Part shown: piece by piece, positions 23,978 to 36,600 of the stretch
Position numbering within the stretch: position 1 is the stretch's first letter
How the letters are laid out: each line of letters begins with the position of its first letter
Source: Oscheius sp. JU75
Taxonomy: Eukaryota; Nematoda; Chromadorea; Rhabditida; Rhabditidae
NCBI GenBank assembly: GCA_037178855.1
Contig: JASJZC010000007.1
Span: 2,480,001 to 2,544,000 of the forward strand
DNA length: 64,000 nucleotides
Direction: 5' to 3'
Notes under the pieces: model-generated
Told to the model about the DNA's origin: nothing
What the model saw: only the letters and a program-made list of their open reading frames with translations
Databases searched by the model: none
Translations under genes and position numbers: made by a program

Positions 23978-26900
23978 CTGAATTCGTCTGATACGTATGA
24001 GATTCATTAAAGCCAAAAAAACGATACCTTCAGAAGTTTTGGGAAAACATTTATGTTTACGGTGAGAACAGGAAGCATTTGGCCTATTGGGATACGACAG
24101 TCAATGATACTGGTATGATAGATATTGGCGCAAAAGGCTGCACAGTTTTCGTGTTGTAATAAAAACAAAACACCTAGTTTGATCATTCTTGTCTCGAGAA
24201 CTGGTTGAATATCCTATGACCGTGTATGGACCCTTTTCAAAAGTGTCAATTGCGGCATTCACGCTTTTCAAAGCGCTTAAATATAAAGGAAACGGTGAGT
24301 CAAGGCTAGTTTTTAAGAGAGTGAATAATGTTATCTGAGAAGGAGGAAGTTGGAAAACAAGTTGAGAGGCAGTAAAGTAACAGAATTTCCTTAGAGACCA
24401 CTGGAGAGCTAAGAGTTCCTTGTTTGAAGCACGGCTAGTCCAAAGAATAGTGAGTCAAAAAAAGCTCAGACGGATTTAAAATCTCCACTCCCAGTTTAAT
24501 ATTTGATATGATTTGGATGACGATAAAAAGGACTATTGCGATCATGGAGTGTGGAAATATGACGATTGGGGATGAGACAGTTGTCATAAGGATGTGGTCC
24601 GACCCCGCACCGCCATGAACTCTAGTCGGAGACTAAACGTCTGCTGAGTTCAGATCACAAGATCCTTGTCTACACATTGAGGTTTGCAAACCGTAAACAG
24701 ATGAAGTCTGCGTATAGAGATAGATAAGAGAGAGCAAAGAAATCACTCACTTCTTGTTTGACGGGATTTTTCGAGAGAACTGCTCCAAAAAAATGTGCTT
24801 TTACCATTATTTTGTATACAAAGTATATTCTCAATTTTTGAATTTTGTTTAAAATTAAATCACGCCTGCGGAAAGCTCCACGACAATAGTTATAACTTCG
24901 AAATTCTCAGGTTTGCTGAAAAATAGTTTTTTTTTAAAGTTTTACCTTTTTATAATTTTTAATTCATGATTAGGAGGATTACAAAACAAACGTAAGATGT
25001 ACATAAAATGAATATGTGGATCAGTTTGAACGCGGGAGAGTAGGGACAAGCTGTGAAAATCGATTCAGGCGGGACCAAACAAGCGGCCAGTGAGGGATTT
25101 CCTGCGAGGAGGAAAGCACTACGCAGCGACAGAAGAGGTAGACAGTTCGGACAGTTGGAAGAAAGAGCAGAAAAACTGATAAGTCTGATGGAAAGCGATA
25201 ACCCTTTTAGCAGGACTGAATGATTTTTTTTCTTTGTAAAAGTGCAGAGGAAAGGTACGTTGTAGCCAAGAAGACAATAATAAAGCTTATGCCCAATGAA
25301 CAGTGACAGCTGTTTTACGCCGAAAAATTGTCTCATTTATCGTTCTCTACTGGTTATTTCTGACTTTAAATGTATGGGCAGCGTAATGTCGAAGCTGTTT
25401 TGTTGAATGTGTTTGGCTGGAGCTATTTCCTTTCCGTGATTGAACAGATGGTTTAGCTATGGTGATCTGAGACAAGGGATGAAAACAAAACCTACAAAAC
25501 AAACATTCTAGAAATAGTTGCTGTGGCTCAATGTTTTGAAATACTACTGGAGAGTGAGAATTGGGCACACTTGAATTGGACAGAAAGTGTGCAAGTTTAG
25601 ATAACTTTGAATCTTACAAAAACGCAAGTTCATTCAGCCTATATTGGGCATGATTACTGTAGGTTGTTCTGTACTAGCCATTCCTTTTCCTTTTCTAAGC
25701 CCTTTGTGGATCTTGAGGAGCAACTAACCTTGATTATTTTTAACTTGCCAGGATAGTGCAGAGTAGTGCAAAACAGATCTAATAAGCACGACTTACAGTA
25801 AATATTGAATACGACACTTGTCTGGGTGACGTGCACTGGACATAGCTTTGTTCCAGTACAGCCCACCCGGAATGTCTGTGGAAATGAACAGTTTCCTGTC
25901 AATCAGCATCTCGACGGTTTACATATCCACCGCTGATCAGTGAACTGTGGTAGAAGTCTCTCTCTCTCTCTCTCTCTCTGTATAAATGACGGTCCATTTG
26001 GACGAAGGACGGTTGAAGGGCGCCTATTCAAAGCTAACAGTCCGTGAAAACTACTGTTGCAGATAGCATCGGATCGACTGGTCAATATCCCGTTTCCTAC
26101 AGTTTCATTCTACACCTCCCTTTTCCAAGATGATCGCAATCGTCGGACAAAAACTAGCTGTGTGCAGTTTTTAGATACTGTAATAAACGCGCTAGTAATT
26201 CGTAGGTGCGAAGACGTAGCGAGCCGGATAAATTACATAGTCAGTCTGTCGGAGACAGGGTCAGGATAGTCATAAAGTCTCGCAATTTCCAGCGCGGTAC
26301 AATGTGACATGTTTATATATGACATAAACCTTTCCCTATAACACTGTGTTTTCAACTGTGATTCGCAAACTGTGTAATCTTTTAGCATCTGTTACATTTT
26401 TATGTACGTACATTTGAGCGACTCGATGTTCAAACTTTTGACATATCCGAGCGACTGTAATTGACTTGTTACGATCTTTTTAGTTTCTTTTATCCGTCAC
26501 GGTAGGCGCGTCAACTATTCTCCCTCAAGGAGGCAAGCGTGTGTCTTCATGAAAAAGATCTCAGTGGTTGCAGTCCACTACACCACCATGTGTCAGCAAT
26601 CAGCACATTTCAGCTTTTTCTCGACGAGAGCAACTCGTGTTGTGGGGTCCGAAGAGCTGCGCCAGCCGATGCCACCTTCGCGCTGTAATCGCGCGACGTG
26701 TCGCCTTTGCGCCTGTTGTGCCGATTTGTCCATTTGTTATTCCTCTTTCGGTCCCTTCGCCTTACCTGTTCCAACCCAGACTACAGATACGATCCAGCAT
26801 CCGTATGTTTGTCCAGAGCTCTCGGTTCGAACGCAACTGTTTTCTGATTTCCATTAAATGTGACATATGGCTGCGATCTGTTTCTCGCCTTCCTCTCGGC

Positions 26901-27615
26901 CCCCTTTTTATTATTTGACAGATCTTGAACGTCTCCGTCCTCCAAAAGGAGTTACCCTCGTGAGAGGTAGCGTTTGTTTAACCAGAGGAGAAGGCCGTAT
27001 CGAGTGCTGGGCCCCTATCGCTGCTCGTATTTATGCGACAGATTTCCACCTTCTTGGCTGACGACTGTCGAGAGTTGCTTCCCCATATGATCTCAGCATC
27101 CCCATTTGATTCTGCTTCTAATTTACTGGAGTTTAGAATTAGAGCTGACAATAGGATTAGCTGAAACACTAAAAGTATGCAGGGAAATACAGATAGTTGA
27201 AAGCACCTTTGTAACATGTGGCAAGTATTCTTCTGCCCGGTTGACTTTTGATTTCTCAGTTTCTCCGCAAAGCGTAAAGCCATTATTTCCTCTATGATTT
27301 ATTGCTGGATTCTCTAATGCTGCTCCAGGAACTTCTTTGTTGACTGCGCAAACAGAACTGCTGTTTTGGCCCGGGTCGCCCTCGCGGCAAGGTTGATGAT
27401 GCGCTGATTTATTTCAATATTCCTCCAATTTTGATACTGATGCTATTGGACAACATGCCATTCTTCCCGCTCGTTAGTTAACAGTCCTTTAACAGTCTCA
27501 GTGCCCGGAATGAGAGAGACGACGGACCCCTCTCTGACTCACTAGCGACGCCCCCCCTCGTGGATGTTCGCGGCGTTCCCCAGTTTGAACGCACTGCGAA
27601 TTCGATGTGCATAGC
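23978..27615. other. Gene-poor stretch upstream of rin-1
   Basis: 3.6 kb with no supported gene. Open frames at 24959-25336 (-), 26549-26918 (+) and 26978-27283 (-) have no domain or splice support. A CT microsatellite is at 25957-25979. The last kilobase is relatively GC-rich and may contain rin-1 promoter or 5' exons that I cannot recognise. Confidence 0.45.
25957..25979. repeat. (TC)n microsatellite
   Basis: An uninterrupted run of about eleven TC units in otherwise unremarkable intergenic sequence. Confidence 0.9.
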
Positions 27616-30600
27616 ATGTCGGCGTCTGAAACAAAACCGCCGCTGGCTCCCAAACCTAGAAGAAGAAGAATTCCACCTCCTGTACCACTACGCACACATT
27701 CACTCAAGCCATTTTCCTATACCACCCTTCCACCACAAGTTATTCCTGTCCAACAGCTAGCTTGCGGAACGAACTACGGCAATCTTTCGTCCCGCTCTTA
27801 CTATGCTACAATGCCAAGTTCAGCTCGCCCAGTGAAGCCGCCAGTTGCTCCAAGAGTCAGCTCGTTGATGGCTGCTTCTGGAGGCTGTACATCCCCGAGG
27901 TTAGTTTTTTAAAGTTTCTGTCAAAAACTGCGACTGTTATCTTTTTCTAGTATGAGAACGGCGAAGGTTTGAAATAGGACCTTGTGACCGGTTGCAAAAT
28001 CCCAACAACTGATGAGTCAGTTATTTGGTACAGCTGTCTGGGGGATGGCATACGAGCTTATCTTCTCGGTACTCATCAATGTAGCTATTTTCAAATTCTG
28101 TCGTCTGAGTGCTCGAACCGCTATTTGTAGAGTTCCTATAGTCCTCGAAAAGCAAGAGGTCGGCGAGCTCTTAGGCCGATGTTCACAGTGTGTCAGTCTG
28201 GGATACTGGTACTCACCCCATTCAAAACCTAACGGAACTGTATTTTTTACGGATGTGTCGCGTGAGTGTGGGAAAACTGTGGCGGAGGGACTAATTCAAA
28301 TCGTGGGAACGAGGGGCGAGAGAGATAGAGAAGCTGGAGAAATGAACTATAAGAAAATCTATCTGATCGATGAATTTGCCATTCTTTTTGCGACTTGCTG
28401 ACCGTGACTGAATGTGAATTTGTCTCCCCTATTGGGGCCGCTCACTCGCCAACAACCTGGACAGAAGTTTAGGTTCTTTGCCTTGTCCCTGGTTAACATA
28501 ATTCTTTGCAGGTATTACGGACGAGATGAAGCCATCAAAGTCGTGATGGAAGACATTACCAATTTCGACATGGAAAACATTGTCGGTCAGTAGTTCTTCT
28601 TTTATTTATTTTGATCTTTTGTTAACAGTTACTCATCGGCCTGCCGCTAATGAATCATGGCCTTTTCGTAACATCGCGCTAGTTTGACGCTAACTAAAAC
28701 AATGATAAGTTGCAGATGATTCTGTTTCTTCAACATCTCCCCCTCTAACAGAGAGTTCTCCTCCAGTCTTGGCAGTAGCTCCGATGCCAAAGCCAAGAAC
28801 TGCTCCCATCTCTCCTGATATGGATCAACACGTTTCATTACATTCACCAGAAATAGTAGAGTATGACTTGCCATACCAGAAGAGCCGAGAGCCATCTATT
28901 GTCGAAAGAATCATTAAGAGTCATCCAATTTGGTGAGCTCTCCATATTTTAACTTTATTTTCTTGGTGGAAAACACTAATTAAAATTTTTCCTTAGGTAC
29001 CTGAAAACCAACATCAACCGAGAAATCGCTGCCCATCTCTTGAGTGATGCCGAGCCTGGAAATTTTATCATACGTCCATCGTCCAAGCCTCGCTGCGCGG
29101 CCCTCTCGGTCAGAATTCCTCAATCAGCCGGCCGAATGACACATCACTTCGTGATTGAAACTCTTGGAGTAGGCAAGGTAAAGCCTTTCCTTCTCATTCA
29201 GTCGTTCAATAGATCATTCAGGTGCGCCTACACGGCAGCAGATTGAGTTTCCCCAGTCTGCCGTCTCTGATCGAATACTACCACGTACATGGATTCGCCA
29301 TGATGCCAGGATCACGCGATGAGACTACTAAAGGCGAGCTATTGTGTAGTCTACAGCTTCCTAGTGCAATTCTTGAAGCACATTCAACTGAAGAACTAAC
29401 GCAGATCGCTAGCATCGGACCAGGTGAGCGTTCCCGTCGGCTGCGTCGGTCGAGGCCAAGTTATCAAAGTGAAAGTCAAATGATAACACGGCGTGTGTCC
29501 TAATTGAAATAGTCCCCCCGTTCCCATGTATGTACTTATGCGAAAACATCCACAACCAATCCGCCATTACTTTTCTTATCGAGCAACCGAATCACCGACC
29601 ATTTTGACCCCGACATCTTTGATGGTTGCGCAAGGTCCGATTGTCCTCGCTGCTTCCGTTCAAGATTTGATAAACCTCTCTTTCTAGCTTTCTGGAACTG
29701 GAATAACGTACCCCCTATGGCTCACCACGTTTCAACATTTCATCCCATGGATGAAGCCTGTACTTCTTTCACTGCTCCAAACGGAAATGGAATACTCCAC
29801 AAACGATCCAGCTCCCATGGTACTCCGATGGAGAACAGCACTCCAACGAGACAGTCCTGGCAAAGAGCGTCTGACCATAAGCCGCATTATTACGATTCCA
29901 ACCAGGTAGTACAATCTTTCGTTCTTATTCAACAGATTTCAGTGGAACTACGATTTGCGTCAGGCTAGGCCTGGATTGAAGCTCACCAGAGAAGGCTCTC
30001 TGAATACTCATACTTCTCGCCGAGATGCGGAACCTGTTCAAGCATCTGGAAGCAGTCGTCGAAGCAAGTCTGTACGAGAGACAAAGCCTCGAGGTAATCA
30101 TTTTCTGCTTGTAAACACCTGCATCCTGGCTGTTAGTCATCTGCTAGCGGCTTCTTTGATTAAATTCGTTGACAGTCCGAAACAGCCTTCGTGGCGGGAA
30201 CCTTATCACTTTTCCAGTTTTTATTTCGGGGCAAGAATTGCGATTAGTTCCCAGGTCAGCTGTGTGTCCGAAAAACAAACAGAGCCTAAGCACACGGTCT
30301 GTTCCAGCCTAGTATCGCGTTCTTCTTCCTGCCCATCCTCTGCTATTTTTGCAACAATGTATTTTTTTCGGCAAATCAAACAAATTGCTGTATTGTTCAT
30401 CTCAGTTGATAGAAATTAGGCAATGTATCTGAGCCACCGTCATTAATTGACTTTATCCAATAACAAATCTTTACTTCTTTCTGAATCTGTGTCTTTCCTT
30501 TCCAAACTCTTCCTCGCGCAATAGCAACAGATTATCCCGCTTACGCTCAAAAGAAACCAGTCCTCCTCTGCAGGACTGTCATAGTTCTTCTGCCGTCGCG

Positions 30601-33600
30601 CTCTTTTCTCGGTTTGTTTTCGTGGCAACCGCTCCCGTATGCATTAGGGGCCAGTCAACCTGGCTGCCGTTTTGAAGCATTGTCTTGACACCTTGCATGT
30701 GTACGATTACTAGCCTTTCAAAATGTTTGTTCAGGATTTGCTCTCTTATCTTGAAACGAGATTTGAATGGTACTATGAAGCTAGTCCCCAGAATTACAGA
30801 TACTTTTTCGACTTTGACGGCGTTCCTTTGGCGTTCGACCTTTGCAATTTCGATGCGCGTCTGCTATTGAGTGGCTCATGACCGAAGTATAATAGCATAA
30901 TGCGGACAGCGCCCGGATCAGTCACTATGCCCTCGTTCGAACCTTACTCCCTTATCGTAAACTTGTTAGTCATTTGATTTCAGAGCCCGGAAGGAAAAAG
31001 TCGTTCTTCGGATCCATCTTTGGCAGTCAGAAGGAACAGAAGAAACGGGCCGGCACTCCAGATCTGGCTCATTGTACAGCTTTCCAAGTGGATCAGGAGG
31101 CGATTAAGAGAAGGTCTGTTATGTGAGAGCGACGAATGATTATCTGCAAAAAGACGCGTGAGATTCTGTTTCAACGACGAGAGCCGGCTCCTCCTCAAGT
31201 TTGTGTAATATTATAAGCGCTGAAGAAAGCTATTAGTAACTGTCGCAGTTTGCCCCACGGCGCTATAAATTTCCCGCTAGTCAAGGGGCATATGTTGCTG
31301 TTCGTGGGAGCCGATCTCATCCCACATACTGATAATTGACAACCGATTGATTGCCCAAAATGCCCTTCTGTTTTTGGTACTGAATTCGCTATTCTTCCCC
31401 ACGTATATTCAAATTTTAGCTACGGATCGGCATTTGAAATCGGCGAGCCCAAGATCAAGTCGAGTACATATGGTAAATCCTATACTCACAACAATGGAGT
31501 ACCGACTATGAGAACCTTCAAGCCACTTCCAGGTACTTAATAAGCTATTAGTTTTCACCAACCAAGATTTTACAGGAGAGTTGACCAATGTGGGAAGGCC
31601 ACTGCCACCAAAGCCTGGAGAAATGGATCTGGTCAATGCGGCTTCAGCTCAGAGACTCGCGAAACACAATGAGGGATCACCTGGACCTCCGAAGGTGAGC
31701 AGCTTGTTGTTCGTCCACGAGTTCGCCGTTTTTGGCTACTTTTTACAGTGTTTTGAAAACCTTAGAAACAAAGATCTCTAATACTAAAAAGCAATGGTGT
31801 CCGTCCGTCCGTCGCTACGAGAAAAAAGCTGGCTAGTTATTGCATGACAAGAATTAAGTTGACAAGTCAGTTTTGAGGAAAACTGCGTACTCAAGCTGCT
31901 GTAGAAGCGAGCCTGTTGTCAATGCTAAGTCAAGACTAAGGGACGGCGAAGCCGTCGTAGACGGTTGGTTAGATTATAAAACATATAGTTTCAGTCTCCT
32001 GAAGCTCGAAAGGCGATGCGACCTCCTGGTCCTCTGATGGATAACCAACTCAAACAGAATTGTCTCGAAGAACTGCGCCGGAAGAGGTCAGTTCTTGTCC
32101 TCTTATTAATTCGAACTGCTTCTTTGTACAGTCTCCAGCCGACCTGTCGTAATTGTTGGCAATCTAGTCTTTTCTGTTTGCTCAACCTGAATGACCAACA
32201 TTGCGCGACTCACTGACCCAACTTTTTTGACTCTCACTCCCCTCGATGAGAGAAAGGCGCCAGCAAATCGCTTCAATTAAGTCGATGGTACTCTCTTAAA
32301 CCAGATGTCATCCATTTGGCCGCACTACATTTGCTTTTGGCACCGCTATTCCGTCTAATTACATTAGTGCCACGAATAATTTCTCTTTTAAAACCACTTG
32401 GTGGTAACATGCTTTTTCAGATTACAAACACAGCACGAGATGCTCAATGCTGTCTCTCCAGTGACCGGGTCACCGAAGTTAACACCGAGGTTTGGAAAAG
32501 AAACTTATTTGCAATAACAGTAGTTCCAGGTCCCACGAAAAGTTCTACCGCGTTCCGAGTGCCTTGAAGTCTCCCAAAAAAGATCATCGACTCTCGGTTC
32601 CTGATCTGCTGGATTTGCCGCAACCGACACTGGCTCAAGAGAGTGCCAGAGCTCTGCGTGAAAGACTGGGCAGGAACGAAATTGGAGAGCTTGGAGTGAG
32701 TGTTTTGCCGAGCTTAGCTTCAGGTTTTAGAACGTTAAAGATGATTACTTTAGGCAATAAACGAGGGCTTGATCACTCCTGTAGTCCGTCGGAAAGCGTT
32801 CCCGATTCGGCATGAGATTCCGCGTGACATCAACCACTCTTCTACCAGTGTTTCTACAACTGATGGGTAAGATGTGAAGAAGTAATCAGTTTTTCAAGCT
32901 TTGGAAATCTTGTAGACTGATGACACTTGTCACTTTTTGGCAAGCGGTTAGCGCTCTGTGAAAAAATGACTGACAGTCTTTATGTGTGCCATTCAAACAT
33001 TTAGATATTGTTTGTGCTAGCAGTGATAGAGATACATTAATTTTCTTTTTCGAAGTCGGCAATCGAAGTATAAGATTGTTTTTCAGCTCGGACACCTATG
33101 GAGAACAGCGCAATCGGTCGAGCGAGGCCGGTTATGGCTGCATATACAACGGCACGTCTCGTCAACCGGGTCATCCTTCGCCCTCAGTCCAAAGGTAGGC
33201 GGAGAAAGAGTCTCGGTTTAAAGCCGTACTCACTATATATGGGTGAAACCTGCATGTACCGTCTTTGTTCCCTGCGGTGCGATATAATCAGCCGGACAAT
33301 GTGGGCGTCACCGAAGCCTCACGTTTCCTGTTTCCCGTTTGCTGACCGGTGTGTATGCCGCCGTTTTTCTGGCTGAGATTGAGCCAACCCTCCATCCCTA
33401 TACCTCACACCAGATTTCCGCGTCCGCGCTGCCGGAAGAGTGCATGACCACTCCTCAGGGCTCTCTATCCAGCCGATCAGAATGGTCGATTGCTACAACA
33501 GGTTCGTTGAAAGTAGCCGCAAGTGGGAGAGAAGCAAACGCGTCTCCGTTCTTCTTCGTCCTAGGAATTTTCCTTCACACCATACCAATTTAAATTAGAG

Positions 33601-36600
33601 CCTTTTGTTTATTACCATCTGTTCCCGTTGCGTCTTTTGTTAATTGTATTCGAACTCTTCACCTCGCAGCCATGCCCTGATCGCGTCTTTCTTTTGATGT
33701 CAGTCACACCAGCTGAGAACAACATGTGTGACTCTTTGCGGTTTATGCGGAGCTGTATACGCTGGCAGTTGTGGCACGCCTCCTTCTTCAAACTTTCCGG
33801 CTGTATCTGCCAGAATGTTTTCGCAACGGCTCTGTGCCGTATCATGCACAAAGGCAAGCGCATCGAGCTCTGCCAAACATTCGTAGCTTTTTTTCTTCAA
33901 TTCTCACTGTCTTTGCCCCTTTTCTACACTATTGTATCAGAAATTTCCCGTGAATACACTGCGCTTACTCACTCGGTGGTCTCTTTTGATCGACACACGT
34001 GCTGCAGCTGCTTAGGAAGTCTCCAACACGTATTTCTTGCAGAATTGTCCGCTCTCTCATCTACAGGCTAATATGTAGTATGCATATATTTACAAAACAT
34101 TCTCTTGTTTTCGTCTACAAGATTCGTTGTTAATAAACAGTGCATTCTGTAGTTCTTCGGTTTGCACCTGCAAGCTTCTCCTTTGCTTTTCCACTAAATT
34201 TCAAAACAGTTTTACATAAAGTTTGAGCTTGATAATCTTGTTTTTATACCTAACGTCTTGCGTCAATGTTTCTTTACTCTGTCCATGTGACGGTGTCCCG
34301 CCATTACTATCTTTTCCTATTGATACACACCCATTTCACTCTCAGTATGTCGTTTCAGTAGATCGGTCGTTCGTTTGACAAACGATCCCCAGTTGAATTT
34401 TCTTCTTTCAAGGTTTCACTCCCGTTATCTGATGGCGCATCCCTTTTACGACAGTTTGCTCTAGTGAATTGTAGCTATTTACAAAGGCAAGTGCTCGTCT
34501 GACTGTCGAAACGTGCTGTTGCAGAAAAGGTCAAGTCTGTTACTTTCCTTTGTGTACAGAAAAGATACCCAAACGTGTCATATCTGTCAACACCTCTTTT
34601 AACATTTTCCTTGTTATGCCGTATCAATGTTTGAAGAGGAAGTTACTAGCCTTGAAACCGTAAACCCTCGCGTAATGTTTGTCTCGAAGCTCAGGAGAAG
34701 AGGGTATTTGGGGGTCCCATTGACACCTGCGCGGTTACCAGCTTCCGATGACAGTTTGCTCCTCTGCGCCAAGCCCATAATAGCATATCCGCCTCATTGG
34801 GTCACTGTGTAGCACAGCTATCTATTGCAAGCAGGTGTTCCAGGGTCGTCCGTATTGTATTTCCTTCTTCCTATCCACTTCCAGAGAGCCTTCTCGCTCC
34901 AGCTTGAAAGGGCTCTGTTGTTTACCAGCATCGCTCACTTTTAATTATGTTCTGTTCTTCTATGAGCCATGCGTGCAATTTGCATAATAAAGAGGGTGAC
35001 CAATCTGTTCACGGCTGGTCCCAAGAAATCCGGCAATTTCCCCGAGCTGTCACCTAATAATTAGGTTAAGCTGGGCAGGTTTCAGTCCTAATGCTCGAGC
35101 TTTTCCTTTTTCTCGTTATTGTCTCGCCACAAGGTCATTCTCTACGGATTGAGTTGTTTGCCCTTGTCATGCATTTACGCCCCACTCTTGCTTGTTTCCA
35201 AGGCGCTTTGCTTGCGTTACGTTCCTCTTCAAAGGACCATCATTATGCCTCCCGTCTGCATCCTTAAAACTACTGTGCGTCCCAGATTTCTCGGCTGTCA
35301 GGCTAATTAAGGATCGGCACATAATTATACCGTCCAGACGATTCTCTGCGTCATATTCTCTTTCCTAATTCTGAGCGGATTCCCTGTCAACAACGAATGA
35401 AAACAATATTTATAGCATGCTGTACTTTCCTCCTGCCTAACGGTATTTACTGGTCTGCTTGGCCAGGTGCGCCGCCGCAAGCAACTCATTCCGTACAATT
35501 GTAAACCCCCTAAAGCTCCCTTGTCTCACAAAACTCGTCGTTTGAAATCACCGCTTTTGAATATAACCAGAATACTTTACTTTACCACAAAAAGATAGTA
35601 AGTTGTGCCGAAGATTGTAGCACTGTCAACAAACTCGTTTGGAATCTAAATTTTTCTTCAGTTTCAGGATATTAGTCTCTTTCGTCTCTCACATAACAGT
35701 TACGCATGCATAATGCGCTTTTCTACCTGACTGGACTGAATAATATTGGTAGGGCTGCTGCGCATGGTTTGTCCGCAGGGGTTGCCCTTGTCCAGAGGGT
35801 CATAGCCTCAATTAGCCCTACCACTGCGCAGCAGGATGCCTAGTCCATGGGTTTGGGTTTCTCATGACCCACATAGATGTCAACTTTCCCACTTTTATAG
35901 AGACTAATTGGCAATCAGTTTGCTTTGATCCTTGTGCTTTATCATATTCTGACAATAGTTTGGATGCGGTTACTATACAAGGCTGCGGGATTATCTCGGC
36001 AATCCATCAACCGTCCTCCACATTATCCGCAAATCTTACGTTCCTACTACCTCTTTACGACTAACATATTGCAAAACAATTGCCAAAATTAACATTGGTC
36101 TTTCAGGAAAGAATCGGAGCTCATTTGGCGACGGATCAGCGCCAAGCAACCTGTACCCGAGCCTCCTCCTGCTCCGAAATCAAATAGGAGTGGCTGTATC
36201 TTTCCTGACCGCTCTGGTGGAGCTTGGTCTGCTATCGCCACGGAATTGACTGCTAGACAAGCTGTTTCAAAGGTATCTTGATTCTTTTTTATGCTAAAAG
36301 TTGGTGTTTAGCGTCGGAGTTGTCTAATGAATCTTGACCACCAGATTCCTGCCTTCCACGGACACAAAATGGCAGAGCCGGGAACGTCCGAATACACACA
36401 TCTTCAAGATTTGCACGATGAATTGGAAAGAGAAGTAAAAGATGGCGATCATCAGGACGACGATGCTATCAGTGTAGCTGGTACCGTTTTCAACGAGCCT
36501 TGGGATTCCAATATCTGGGACAATTTGATGTTTTTGGCCGACCACAAGGACAAGGGTGCTTCGGATTCTGCTCGCAAACGCTTTGAAACGGTCACGGAAG

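Noticed and set aside
24959-25336. 125-residue minus-strand open frame
   Set aside because: Hydrophobic, Cys/Leu/Ser-rich and low in signal, with no splice structure, start context or domain.
26549-27061. Overlapping + strand frames upstream of rin-1
   Set aside because: No SH2, VPS9 or other domain, and no phase-compatible donor to the first rin-1 exon was found. They could be 5' untranslated sequence.
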